Shown: positions 1-7,579, counted from the stretch's first letter. The stretch: DNA of 15,893 bases from JAYEJW01 sp034716535 (GCA_034716535.1 JAYEJW010000101.1:1-15893); one strand, 5' to 3'. Numbers and translations are program-made. The notes: generated by a model not told the origin, from the letters alone.

Positions 1-124
1 CTTTTAAGCTGAGAGAAAGCAAAAGTTTAATATTTACAATCTCACCAGCAACTTCCTTTGCTTAGGGCTTTCAGGAGCTTTCGTTATTTCCGCCCACTCT
101 ACTATAGGCTAAGGGTGCTTTTCA
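1..124. other. AT-rich flank next to truncated gmhA; possible insertion-sequence end
   Basis: No gene is recognisable here. By eye the stretch is clearly richer in A and T than the genes to its right, and it begins exactly where the gmhA-like reading frame is lost. The 18 bases ending at the junction (GGCTAAGGGTGCTTTTCA, 107-124) are followed by CTAG, a palindromic tetranucleotide of the kind some transposases target. That would fit the terminal part of an insertion sequence, but I see no transposase and cannot see a second end, so the identity is inference. Confidence 0.3.
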
Positions 125-415
125 CTAGGCGGTCAGAAACGAGGTATCGGTCGTCAAGGCAACCGCCTTCAACCCAGGGCGCCTAAAGTCTTGCGTCAGG
201 GTGCTCATGAGCTCCGCGGCAAGGTGTTGGCAATCCGCCGCGCTGCCCCCGTTGCCGCACAGCAGGATCTTTCGCCCATCCCTCAGCGAAGCCGCCAACA
301 CCTCCGCCGCGTGGATCACCGCGTCGACGCATTCCTCGGCGACGCGTCGCTTGGTCTCTGCACTGACCTGAAAGTGGGCGACCGCTCTTTCTCTCATCTG
401 CGTTGATGTCATCAC
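125..415 (-). pseudogene. gmhA: Sedoheptulose-7-phosphate isomerase, N-terminal half only
   Basis: GmhA-type SIS-domain enzymes convert sedoheptulose 7-phosphate to D-glycero-D-manno-heptose 7-phosphate, the first step of activated heptose synthesis in the cytosol. The phosphosugar-binding signature is plain: CGNGGSAADCQHLAAEL at about residues 53-69, then ALTTDTSFLTA at the end. The frame stops there with TAG followed at once by TGA, giving 96 residues where the family normally has about 190. The second half, which carries the catalytic histidine and much of the dimer-built active site, is absent, so the product is very likely inactive. The start is GTG 415 or ATG 412; GGAGG at 424-428 and GAGGA at 416-420 both lie just upstream. 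It follows the HddC-like gene, as expected for a GDP-heptose branch. Confidence 0.8.
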
Positions 416-636
416 TCCTCATTCCTCCGGTACAGCCGGGCCAGCCCGCTGTGCGCTTTGCCTTCGGTTTGCAGCTCCGACCCTAGGGGCAGCGCCCCGC
501 CGCGACAGAAACTTCCAACGGTACGTCCGAGCAGGACAGCCGCGCCGGGGCGTCCCCCTACGGCTTGCCCCTGCCCCCTTTTCCCTCGGTGTTCCCATGT
601 GTTCCCCGCTTCGGGTCTGGCTCCATCGCGCGCCAC
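412..636 (-). CDS. Small unassigned reading frame between hddC-like gene and gmhA
   Basis: A 74-codon frame fills the space between the nucleotidyltransferase and the gmhA fragment. It opens with GTG directly after the preceding TGA, with a purine-rich AGGGGG a few bases upstream, and its own TGA overlaps the gmhA ATG as TGATG. The product is rich in Gly and Arg and ends LYRRNEE. I recognise no domain, signal peptide or membrane segment. GC-rich DNA easily yields open frames, so this may be chance or the remnant of a lost gene; a heptose kinase would be expected in such a branch, but nothing in the sequence identifies it as one. Confidence 0.25.
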   Translation of the reverse strand: MARDGARPEAGNTWEHRGKRGQGQAVGGRPGAAVLLGRTVGSFCRGGALPLGSELQTEGKAHSGLARLYRRNEE

Positions 637-1392
637 TCACGCCCCCTGACGTGCTGGCCGCGGGCAACAGCCCTTCCGCGCGCTCAGTCTTGCCAGAAAC
701 GTTTCCGCTACAGCGTAAGATTCCGGAGTTCCAATATCCAAGAAATCCGCGGATGTCTCATGGCCGAAGAACCTGCCTCCAATCCACTCCGGAAAGACTT
801 CCCGCTCCAAGGACACGGCGCCATCCCCCGGAATGCGATGCAGAAGGTCCGTTTCGATGAGATACAGTCCCGCGTTGACCAGCCCGGGCCCTGCGTCCGC
901 CTTTTTCTCCTCGAAGCTTAGGATCCGCCCCTGTGGATCGACCTGGACCGTGCCGAAACGCCGGGTGTCCGCCCTCTGCGTCAAAAGCAGGGCCGCCTCT
1001 GCCCCTGAGCTGCGATGCGCCCCCAAAAACTCCGCCACATTCGCATCGCAGTACGAATCTCCGTTCAGAACCAGCACCGCGTCCGACTGGATCAAACCTG
1101 CGGCGAGGCGCAGGGCTCCTCCTGTACCGAGCGGTCTCTCTTCCCGCGAATACTGGATCCGGAGCCCGTGATAGCTCGGTCCAAACCTCTCCTCGATTTG
1201 CTCACCGAGGTATCCGGTACAGAGCACCAAGTGGGACACCCGCCACGAGAGCATCTGGTCAAGCAGATACTGCAAAAAGGGCCGCCCACCGATCTCGGCC
1301 AGCACCTTGGGCCGGTCACGCACCACCGATCTAAGGCGGGTCCCAAGCCCCCCGGCGAGAATCACGGCTGTCAATTGATCGCGGTCAGTCAC
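637..1392 (-). CDS. hddC: Sugar-1-phosphate nucleotidyltransferase, HddC-like
   Basis: A cytosolic nucleotidyltransferase that joins an NTP and a sugar 1-phosphate to give an NDP-sugar. HddC uses GTP and D-glycero-alpha-D-manno-heptose 1-phosphate. From GTG 1392 the product has 251 residues. It shows the nucleotide-binding loop LAGGLGTRL (residues 12-20), the conserved Lys in RPKVLAEI (about 27-34), LGTGGAL (89-95) and NGDSYCD (110-116), which holds the metal-binding Asp. This short single-domain form is typical of HddC and related mannose/heptose-1-phosphate transferases. GTG 1392 is preferred because GGGGCG lies a few bases upstream and the Rossmann strand then begins near the N-terminus; TTG 1416 is an in-frame alternative. 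The neighbouring gmhA fragment supports heptose as substrate, but hexose 1-phosphate cannot be excluded. Confidence 0.8.
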   Translation of the reverse strand: MTDRDQLTAVILAGGLGTRLRSVVRDRPKVLAEIGGRPFLQYLLDQMLSWRVSHLVLCTGYLGEQIEERFGPSYHGLRIQYSREERPLGTGGALRLAAGLIQSDAVLVLNGDSYCDANVAEFLGAHRSSGAEAALLLTQRADTRRFGTVQVDPQGRILSFEEKKADAGPGLVNAGLYLIETDLLHRIPGDGAVSLEREVFPEWIGGRFFGHETSADFLDIGTPESYAVAETFLARLSARKGCCPRPARQGA

Positions 1393-1440
1393 GCCCAGCG
1401 CCCCATAAGACCACAACTCGAAACGCGAATTCGCATCGAC

Positions 1441-2388
1441 CTACAAGACCTCCTCCCAATAACGCAGCATGTCTTTGAGGGTGACCTCCAGAGGGATCTC
1501 TTGACTCCACCCCGTCTCTCTTTGGAACTTCCTGCTATCTCCGAAGATGATCGGCTCATCCGTGTGCCGCATCAGCGCGGGGTCTTGCCAGAGACCGAAG
1601 TCGAAACCAACCAGGGCACGCACCATCTCGACGATATCCTGAATCTGGTATACGGTGCGCCCGCTCAGGTTATACGTTTCCCCCGCGGTCGCGTGATCCA
1701 TAGCCAGATCAAAGGCCCTGATGATATCGCGAACGTCGGTAATCGCACGCCGCGCTTCGAGGTTTCCAACCCTCAAGGTGCCGCTGTCATCGATTCCCTT
1801 TTTGATCTCCATCAGCCGCTTGGTGAAATCCGAGCAAACGTCGTTGACTTTACCAGGCCCGGTTGTGTTGAAAATTCGGACTGCAATGGACTCGATGCCA
1901 AAGTTCTTGAAGTATTGATATCCGAGCATCTCTTGGGAAACCTTGGAGACGCCGTAAGGGTGCAGCGGCCTCAGCACCCGCTCCTCTGTTACAGGCACGT
2001 CCCCCTCGCGCACGAAGCCGTATTCAGCGCTGCTGCAAGCATTGAGGATCCGGCACTGCACCCCCGACTCCTTAACGGCTTCGAAAATATTGGTAGTGCC
2101 GATGACGTTGGTCTCGAGGGTGTACCAAGGATCTTCCCAGGACACGGTCGGATAGCTCTGGGCCGCCAAATGGAAAATTTTCGCCGGTTTGAACTCGTGA
2201 ACCAGTGACCGCACCTCCTCGCGTTCCCGCACGTCGCACTCCAGCACTCGACCCTTGGGCTGCGAGCCTCCAAGCCCCGACGCCGGACGGTAGTAGGTAG
2301 CAAGAACGTCCGCCCCCTTCCGCTCCAGAAGGTCCACGAGATGAACACCCATGAATCCACCGTAGCCCGTCACCCACACTTTGTTCAT
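1441..2388 (-). CDS. NAD(P)-dependent extended SDR, GDP-sugar dehydratase/reductase-like
   Basis: An extended short-chain dehydrogenase of 315 residues, closest in appearance to GDP-mannose 4,6-dehydratase and GDP-4-keto-6-deoxy-mannose reductase (Rmd). Visible motifs are the cofactor loop GYGGFMG (8-14), HLAAQSY (73-79), SSAEYG (119-124) and the catalytic pair YGVSK (Tyr145, Lys149). Dehydratases usually carry Thr-(Ser/Asp)-Glu before the residue preceding Tyr-Gly; here those positions read Ser-Ser-Ala, so the Glu needed for water elimination seems displaced or absent and a reductase or epimerase role is more likely. Next to an HddC-like gene and gmhA, the substrate is plausibly a GDP-heptose intermediate (inference). 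ATG 2388 is chosen because the cofactor strand starts there and TAAGG lies about 5 bases upstream; the frame is open to 2490, but the extra residues look non-coding. Confidence 0.75.
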   Translation of the reverse strand: MNKVWVTGYGGFMGVHLVDLLERKGADVLATYYRPASGLGGSQPKGRVLECDVREREEVRSLVHEFKPAKIFHLAAQSYPTVSWEDPWYTLETNVIGTTNIFEAVKESGVQCRILNACSSAEYGFVREGDVPVTEERVLRPLHPYGVSKVSQEMLGYQYFKNFGIESIAVRIFNTTGPGKVNDVCSDFTKRLMEIKKGIDDSGTLRVGNLEARRAITDVRDIIRAFDLAMDHATAGETYNLSGRTVYQIQDIVEMVRALVGFDFGLWQDPALMRHTDEPIIFGDSRKFQRETGWSQEIPLEVTLKDMLRYWEEVL

Positions 2389-2497
2389 CTTTACCTTACC
2401 TAATAACGGAGAATTGCGTACTGAAACTGTCCAGGAAGTACTCTGCACGCTTTCCGCAACGCCAGCTGCACCGCACCTAAGTCTTCCCAATTACCGC

Positions 2498-3451
2498 TCA
2501 GGAGCGTAGAAGATCGTCAAAATACGCGACCGTCCTTGGCAGCCCCTCATCCAAAGGCACTTTCGGAACCCAACCCAAAACGGAGGTCGCCTTTGCGATC
2601 TCCGGCCGACGTTTTTTAGGATCGTCCGCAGGGAGGTCCCGGAACACAATCTCGGAGGTTGACTTCGTGATATTCCGGAGCCTCTCGGCCAACTCCAGTA
2701 TAGTGAACTCATTTGGGTTACCTAGATTAACCGGACCCGTCACATCGCTCGAGCTTTCCATCAAGAGGAGCAAGGCCTCTACCAAATCATCGACGTAGCA
2801 GAAGGATCTCGTCTGAGAGCCATCGCCATAAATCGTAATCGGCTCTCCCTTGAGAGCTTGAACAATGAAATTCGAAACGACTCGCCCGTCGTTCGGATGC
2901 ATCCGCGGACCGTATGTATTGAATATCCGCGCCATCTTAATTTGTAAATGGTGCTGCCGGTAGTAATCGAAGAAGAGCGTTTCCGCACATCGCTTTCCTT
3001 CATCGTAGCACGCTCTCGGACCAATTGGATTGACGTTACCCCAATATGTCTCAACTTGCGGATGAATCAACGGGTCCCCATAGACTTCAGATGTTGACGC
3101 CTGCAGGATCTTCGCTCTCACCCGCTTAGCCAGCCCAAGCACATTGATTGCACCGTGCACGTTGACTTTGGTCGTCTGAACTGGATCGTTCTGGTAATGT
3201 ATGGGTGACGCCGGACATGCGAGGTTGAAAATCTGGTCAATCTCGACGTACAAAGGAAAAGTGATGTCGTGTCGAAGCACCTCGAAATAAGGATTGTCGA
3301 GAAGGTGCAATATGTTCCTCTTTGACCCTGTGTAAAAATTATCCACGCACAGAACGTCATGCCCCTGCTTCAACAAGTGCTCGCAAAGATGCGAACCAAT
3401 AAAGCCAGCACCACCTGTAACCATTATCCGAATCGTATCGTTGTCTTTCAT
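2498..3451 (-). CDS. uxs: UDP-glucuronate decarboxylase (UDP-xylose synthase)
   Basis: Converts UDP-glucuronate to UDP-xylose with bound NAD, through a 4-keto intermediate and decarboxylation, in the cytosol. From ATG 3451 the product has 317 residues, full length for the soluble bacterial form. Motifs: GGAGFIGSHL (13-22), RHDIT (60-64), CPASPIHYQ (79-87), TSEVYGDP (120-127), Tyr149 and Lys153 in YDEGK, and the family-typical ARIFNTYGPRM and DGSQTRSFCYVDD. All catalytic residues I know of are present. An in-frame GTG lies at 3460, but GGTGGG a few bases before ATG 3451 supports the shorter start. No clear UDP-glucose dehydrogenase for UDP-glucuronate supply is certain in the window; the dehydrogenase at 8881-10176 belongs to a different branch of that family. 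Confidence 0.92.
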   Translation of the reverse strand: MKDNDTIRIMVTGGAGFIGSHLCEHLLKQGHDVLCVDNFYTGSKRNILHLLDNPYFEVLRHDITFPLYVEIDQIFNLACPASPIHYQNDPVQTTKVNVHGAINVLGLAKRVRAKILQASTSEVYGDPLIHPQVETYWGNVNPIGPRACYDEGKRCAETLFFDYYRQHHLQIKMARIFNTYGPRMHPNDGRVVSNFIVQALKGEPITIYGDGSQTRSFCYVDDLVEALLLLMESSSDVTGPVNLGNPNEFTILELAERLRNITKSTSEIVFRDLPADDPKKRRPEIAKATSVLGWVPKVPLDEGLPRTVAYFDDLLRS

Positions 3452-3511
3452 ATTTCCCACCAGAATTTTCCGTACGGCCTTTTGCTATGGCCAATAAGAC
3501 AAGCGCTGTGG

Positions 3512-4519
3512 CTATCTTGTTAAATAAAAGAGAAATTTGTCCCAAGTTCCGTAAGCCAACAGCTTGGCTGCTCGCCAGTTATTCATGACCCTCTTCGCGG
3601 CGCTCTTTCCGAAAGCCATCTCGACCGGGAGATATTTCCAACTTGTTTTTGGGGAAACCAGCTTTCCTCCCAGTTCGTTTGCCAGTTCTTCAATTTTTTT
3701 CGTTAGCGCCTCATCCGTTCCATAGAAGGAAGGAAGGAAGAATTGAAGATATTTTATACCTGCTGCTCTCGTACGCTCCGAGTCCTCGAGCGCTCGCAAA
3801 TGATCAATACTCAAACTCAATGACAGCACTAAAGCCGCTAGGCTTTTCGCGTCACGTTCCATGTTCCAGTTCAAGCTGCCGACCGTACCAATCCTATAGC
3901 AACATCTAGCGTCCCTAACAAATTTTACATCGCTACTTTGGGCAACAACTCGACAGATGTACTCCCCATCATCGTCACCAGAACTCGCTAATCGTTCATC
4001 CCAGAAACCTGCCAGCTCCGTGAGTCGCCGGCTGACTAGCCACACCGCCGGGTTCATCCAGACGTTGTTGCTAAACTTCGTCATAATCCAATCTACAGGG
4101 GCCAAGTCTTGCCACAAGGAATCCGGAATAAATTTAGCCTTCTCAGGGCGGAAGAAGAACTTGCCCCATGCCGAAGTGAGCAAGGTGAGAGAACCCGCAT
4201 CCCCTCTCTGTGCAAGCTGGCGGGAGATTTTCTCCGGATGCAAAAGGTCATCTGCGTCAAGCCACTGAATATAATCGCCTTGCGCCAGGCTTAGTGCCAT
4301 ATTCCGCGCTGCGCAAGCGCCCGCGTTTATTTGTCTAACTACTTTCACGGATGGCGACTCTAGACCCTTAGCGACCTCGAATGTACTGTCGGATGACCCA
4401 TCATCTACGACGATTATCTCCTTGTTCGGCCAAGTCTGGTTGATCGCAGACAGCATTGTCTGGCCTATCCACTTCTCGGCGTTGTATGCCGGAATAAGGA
4501 TTGAAACTAGGTAAGTCAT
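3512..4519 (-). CDS. Glycosyltransferase family 2
   Basis: An inverting GT-A glycosyltransferase that would add one sugar to the lipid-linked repeat unit on the inner face of the cytoplasmic membrane. Motifs: LVSILIPAYNAE near the N-terminus (4-15), VVDDGSSD (37-44) for nucleotide binding, and the DXD-type metal site LDADD (87-91). A later acidic cluster (GDDDGE, 181-186) is where the family usually has its acceptor-side base region. There is no transmembrane segment. At 335 residues the length is normal. The ATG (4519) overlaps the TGA of an unassigned upstream frame as ATGA, with a GAGGCGAG ribosome-binding stretch just before it. By eye this gene and the decarboxylase after it are less GC-rich than the amino-sugar genes further right. 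Donor and acceptor sugars cannot be told. Confidence 0.88.
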   Translation of the reverse strand: MTYLVSILIPAYNAEKWIGQTMLSAINQTWPNKEIIVVDDGSSDSTFEVAKGLESPSVKVVRQINAGACAARNMALSLAQGDYIQWLDADDLLHPEKISRQLAQRGDAGSLTLLTSAWGKFFFRPEKAKFIPDSLWQDLAPVDWIMTKFSNNVWMNPAVWLVSRRLTELAGFWDERLASSGDDDGEYICRVVAQSSDVKFVRDARCCYRIGTVGSLNWNMERDAKSLAALVLSLSLSIDHLRALEDSERTRAAGIKYLQFFLPSFYGTDEALTKKIEELANELGGKLVSPKTSWKYLPVEMAFGKSAAKRVMNNWRAAKLLAYGTWDKFLFYLTR

Positions 4520-4785
4520 TCGCTCGCCTCACCCCAAGCTTGTGACAACTGATTACCATATCGATCGTTATACTGAAGCATCGTCCGAACTCTTTCGCGC
4601 CTGGCCTCAGCAGAGACGTACCGTGCAGGAGCGTTCCGAGTGCGTTGGGAAAAGTTCCGCTGACTGAAGATGTGTTCGCTTGGGTCAACAGCTGGTGTTT
4701 TCACAAACAAGCACCATCCGACGTGTTCGGTTTCTCCGACAGATCTCTTCGCAGGCTGTTCGCATCCATGTTTATGCTGCCCCAT
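4516..4785 (-). CDS. Unassigned 89-residue frame, possibly the 3' remnant of a lost gene
   Basis: About 250 bases separate the GT4-like gene from the GT2 gene. On the coding strand they hold one frame from ATG 4785 (AGGG about 6 bases upstream), overlapping the end of the GT4-like gene and ending in a TGA that overlaps the GT2 start as ATGA. That junction is what a genuine gene 3' end would look like in this operon. The C-terminal half is charged and probably helical (AEARRERVRTML, YNDRYGNQLSQAW). I recognise no family. It is either a small gene or the tail of a gene whose front was removed; chance openness is also possible. Confidence 0.3.
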   Translation of the reverse strand: MGQHKHGCEQPAKRSVGETEHVGWCLFVKTPAVDPSEHIFSQRNFSQRTRNAPARYVSAEARRERVRTMLQYNDRYGNQLSQAWGEASE

Positions 4786-5989
4786 CTGCAACCCTATCGC
4801 TCGGTGCCCGATCCCTCGAGGGAGTGAGAAATCTTCGCTCTCGCAGGTATATCGCAGCAGTTCTGAGCGCATCGGCCGCACTTACGTGAAGCCCTGGCAG
4901 CTCGGCAACAGCAGCGCGACAAAACACCGAGAGCCGGGCACTCACGCTCTCCAGAGAAAAGTGGTGCACCACGAACTGGCGTGAAAACTCGCCAAGTGCC
5001 GAAAATTCCCCTGGCTTTCCGGCCAACACACTGATGTTTTCAACAAGACGCGCGTTGCCGAGGTCGCCGTCCCCTCGGCCAAACATTCCCTGCCTGTAGA
5101 AAGATTCCGCCGTTCCCGGAGTGAAGGGGGCTGAGAAATTTTGTTCCCCCACGATCAACACCGGCTTACCAAACGCCATTCCACGCAAGGCCGACCCGCC
5201 CATCCCTACAACAATATCGGCCGAAGCATAGGCTTGCCGGGGATCTAAGAGCGCACCGGCGAATAGGACCGCTGTTCGTCCCAGTTCGCTGTTGCACTTC
5301 TCCGCAAGTCGTTCAAGCCTGGGACGCGCCTCTCCTTCGCCCACGATCAGGAACTCCAGCGGCATGTCGCGGCCCAATGCGCGGACAGCATCGACGGTCC
5401 TAATCAAACTCTCGCTCTTCATCCAATTCGAAAGCCGCGAGACTGCCACCAACGTAATACTATTGTCTGACAAGCCGTACCTTTCGCGGAAGGGCAGCGG
5501 ATCGACTGAGTCCGGTGCGTTATAGTGAACGTCGATCGGCGGCAGGATAAGTTCCACGTTCTTGCGGCCTGCCGCTCGTGCTTTGTCGACAAGATCCGGA
5601 ACTCCAAACGTCGTCGGCAACCACTTCGGCAGTATCCGGGTCAGGTCCATCATCATATCTGTCACCACCATCGGAACCCGCATCGGCAGGTGCACGGAGT
5701 AATACGCGTCAAGACACTGCCACCAGTCCCAGACATGAACGAGATCGGGGCGTTCGTGTCTGACCGCCTCTCTCAAGGCGCGCATCCGCACCGGGGAAGG
5801 ATGGAGGTATGCGTCGGGTGCTGGCAGATACCGGAGCCCTTTCTGCTCGGCCAGTTTGACCATCGGCCCTGGCGTCGCGAAAAGAACGACTTCGTGACCG
5901 TGGAGGTCGCGCAGCGCCGCAGAAAGATCAATGGCGTTTAGTTGGGTGCCACCGATTTCAAGTCGATGGGCGTAGACAAAAATCTTCAT
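4772..5989 (-). CDS. Glycosyltransferase family 4-like (GT-B fold)
   Basis: A soluble two-domain GT-B glycosyltransferase of 405 residues, of normal length. The N-terminal domain starts MKIFVYAHRLEIGGTQ, with the usual GG-T/A-Q acceptor-side loop, and has HVWDWW near residue 107. The C-terminal domain starts around TLVAVSRLSNWMKSE and has FLIVGEGEARPRL, ASADIVVGMGGSALRGMAFGKPVL and a Glu in VGEQNF. In most GT4 enzymes the first Glu of the E-x7-E motif precedes the Met-Ala; here it is Arg-Gly, which may mark a subfamily. It begins with ATG immediately after the Wzx stop (TAGATG), so the two genes are coupled and probably act on the same repeat unit. The Arg-rich C-terminal tail is not conserved in the family. 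Sugar specificity is unknown. Confidence 0.85.
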   Translation of the reverse strand: MKIFVYAHRLEIGGTQLNAIDLSAALRDLHGHEVVLFATPGPMVKLAEQKGLRYLPAPDAYLHPSPVRMRALREAVRHERPDLVHVWDWWQCLDAYYSVHLPMRVPMVVTDMMMDLTRILPKWLPTTFGVPDLVDKARAAGRKNVELILPPIDVHYNAPDSVDPLPFRERYGLSDNSITLVAVSRLSNWMKSESLIRTVDAVRALGRDMPLEFLIVGEGEARPRLERLAEKCNSELGRTAVLFAGALLDPRQAYASADIVVGMGGSALRGMAFGKPVLIVGEQNFSAPFTPGTAESFYRQGMFGRGDGDLGNARLVENISVLAGKPGEFSALGEFSRQFVVHHFSLESVSARLSVFCRAAVAELPGLHVSAADALRTAAIYLRERRFLTPSRDRAPSDRVADGAA

Positions 5990-7579
5990 CTAATAAGTCC
6001 CGATCCTTGCAAAGCGGAACAATACGAGTAGTTTCCTTATTGGTCGCGGGATCTGCTCCAGGGAAACAAGCGTCAAGAGGGCTCGAATTGAATAGACACC
6101 GCTCAGAATCGTTGCCAAGACCCCGAGGCCCGTCGCGACTAACGTTGGCAACAAAAAGAAGCTGCAGAACACCCCCGCGACTAAGGCGAGAAAGACCAGT
6201 CCTGTTTTCCTGTTCGCGGCGGACCAGCGAAAGCCGCTGAGTCTATGCACGACCACGTAAATCATGACTGTATGAAAGACGTACGATCCAAAGAACGCAA
6301 GGCCGGCGCCGTTCAAACCGAAGTGTTCCACACATATCCATGCAAGACCGAGATTGACTGCGGTCCATGCAAGCTCGGTTAAGAAAAAGATGGTTTGCTC
6401 GCCCCTTGCAACGATGATGTAGCCTATGGGCCAGGAAATCACTCGCAGGGTCATACCTAGACAAATCCAACGCAAGACTTCCGTTGCTACATCGAACTCG
6501 CTGCTATAGAACAAGACCATCAAGAGCGGTGCTAAGGTAAGGGTCGCGATCACCCCCGGCCCCGCCAGCAACAGGCTGATTTGGGCTTGTTCATTGACCA
6601 ACCGGTTGACCTGTGTGTTGTCCTTGGCTACGCCGGTCAGCCGCGGATAGAAGTCTGCCCCCATCGCTTGCAAAATCATGCTTACGTATAGCCCGCCCAG
6701 CGTCCAAGCAGCCTGATACAAGCCTGCAGCATCCAAGCCGTCTATGCGCAGGATCATAGTGCGAACTGCGTACGCGGCTCCCATCATCATCAAACTGCTG
6801 GCCATAAAAGCAGAACCCAGTTTCAGGAGCGCGACTGATTCCTGTTTGACTTGGGTACCACTCATCACAGGCGCCTGCATTCGTACCTTGCGGCTGTACC
6901 ACCAAGAGGTGATCAACGACATCGCAGCAATCCCGACAATGGAAGGCACGACGCCGTCCTCTCGAAGGAAGTACACCAACGGGATGCTGAGTATGGTTCC
7001 GAAGAGCGCACCCAACACCCCGATTTTGGCGAGGTCAGAGATGCGTCGCATTCCTTGGATCAGCGCGCCTTGCCCGTCAGCGACTAGCTTGAAAAGCACT
7101 GCAAGTGATAACAGCGCGATTGCGCCAGCGTTCTCTTGGCTGCCGAACGTTACGCTGGATAGCGGCAGGGAGAACATGACCATGAGAACAGCACCAAATA
7201 TGCCGAGGAGAATCGTGGTTCGTCGCAGTACCTTAGCGGTCAGCGCAATACGCTCTGTGTCCGCTGTACCGACAGCCGCGGCGATCTGGCGGACCCCGCT
7301 GTTGTTGATGCCCATTTCCGCGACACTGCGGATCAGGTCCGCGATCGATGTGTAAATGCCCATCAGCCCAAACCCGGCCGGTCCGAGCATCACCGCCATT
7401 GCCTTGGTGCGAACGATCCCGATGGCGATGCTGAGCACCTGCGAACCGCCAATCAATGCGGAGGACTTCAAGATGTCGCCGTAGCTATGCTTCTCAGCAG
7501 TATCCGCTTCTGCCGATTCAGGCACGTCTTGCAGCGAAGAGGCCGCAAAGGCATTATCCTTCGGAACACTTGAGGGCAT
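5990..7579 (-). CDS. wzx: Wzx-like polysaccharide repeat-unit flippase
   Basis: An integral membrane protein of the MOP/PST exporter superfamily that moves undecaprenyl-diphosphate-linked repeat units across the cytoplasmic membrane. It has 529 residues, with about a dozen hydrophobic segments after a polar N-terminal tail of roughly 35 residues. The first repeat-like stretch (SYGDILKSSALIGGSQVLS, then RTKAMAVMLGPAGFGLMGIY) is characteristic of WzxE-type O-antigen translocases, as is ADLIRSVAEMGINNSGVRQIA. The start ATG 7579 has no convincing ribosome-binding site (GGGAAGG lies too far upstream), so the true start could be a little downstream. The gene diverges from the plus-strand glycosyltransferase across 63 bases and is directly followed by the GT4-like gene. 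Confidence 0.9.
   Translation of the reverse strand: MPSSVPKDNAFAASSLQDVPESAEADTAEKHSYGDILKSSALIGGSQVLSIAIGIVRTKAMAVMLGPAGFGLMGIYTSIADLIRSVAEMGINNSGVRQIAAAVGTADTERIALTAKVLRRTTILLGIFGAVLMVMFSLPLSSVTFGSQENAGAIALLSLAVLFKLVADGQGALIQGMRRISDLAKIGVLGALFGTILSIPLVYFLREDGVVPSIVGIAAMSLITSWWYSRKVRMQAPVMSGTQVKQESVALLKLGSAFMASSLMMMGAAYAVRTMILRIDGLDAAGLYQAAWTLGGLYVSMILQAMGADFYPRLTGVAKDNTQVNRLVNEQAQISLLLAGPGVIATLTLAPLLMVLFYSSEFDVATEVLRWICLGMTLRVISWPIGYIIVARGEQTIFFLTELAWTAVNLGLAWICVEHFGLNGAGLAFFGSYVFHTVMIYVVVHRLSGFRWSAANRKTGLVFLALVAGVFCSFFLLPTLVATGLGVLATILSGVYSIRALLTLVSLEQIPRPIRKLLVLFRFARIGTY

Noticed and set aside
486..498. Short perfect inverted repeat GGGGC-AGC-GCCCC
   Set aside because: A 5-base stem with a 3-base loop in GC-rich DNA, with no T-run after it; most likely chance and not a terminator.
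1015..2208. A long open frame on the plus strand (397 codons)
   Set aside because: It is antisense to the nucleotidyltransferase and SDR genes, whose motifs are intact on the other strand. Its translation shows no domain and comes from GC-rich codon structure.
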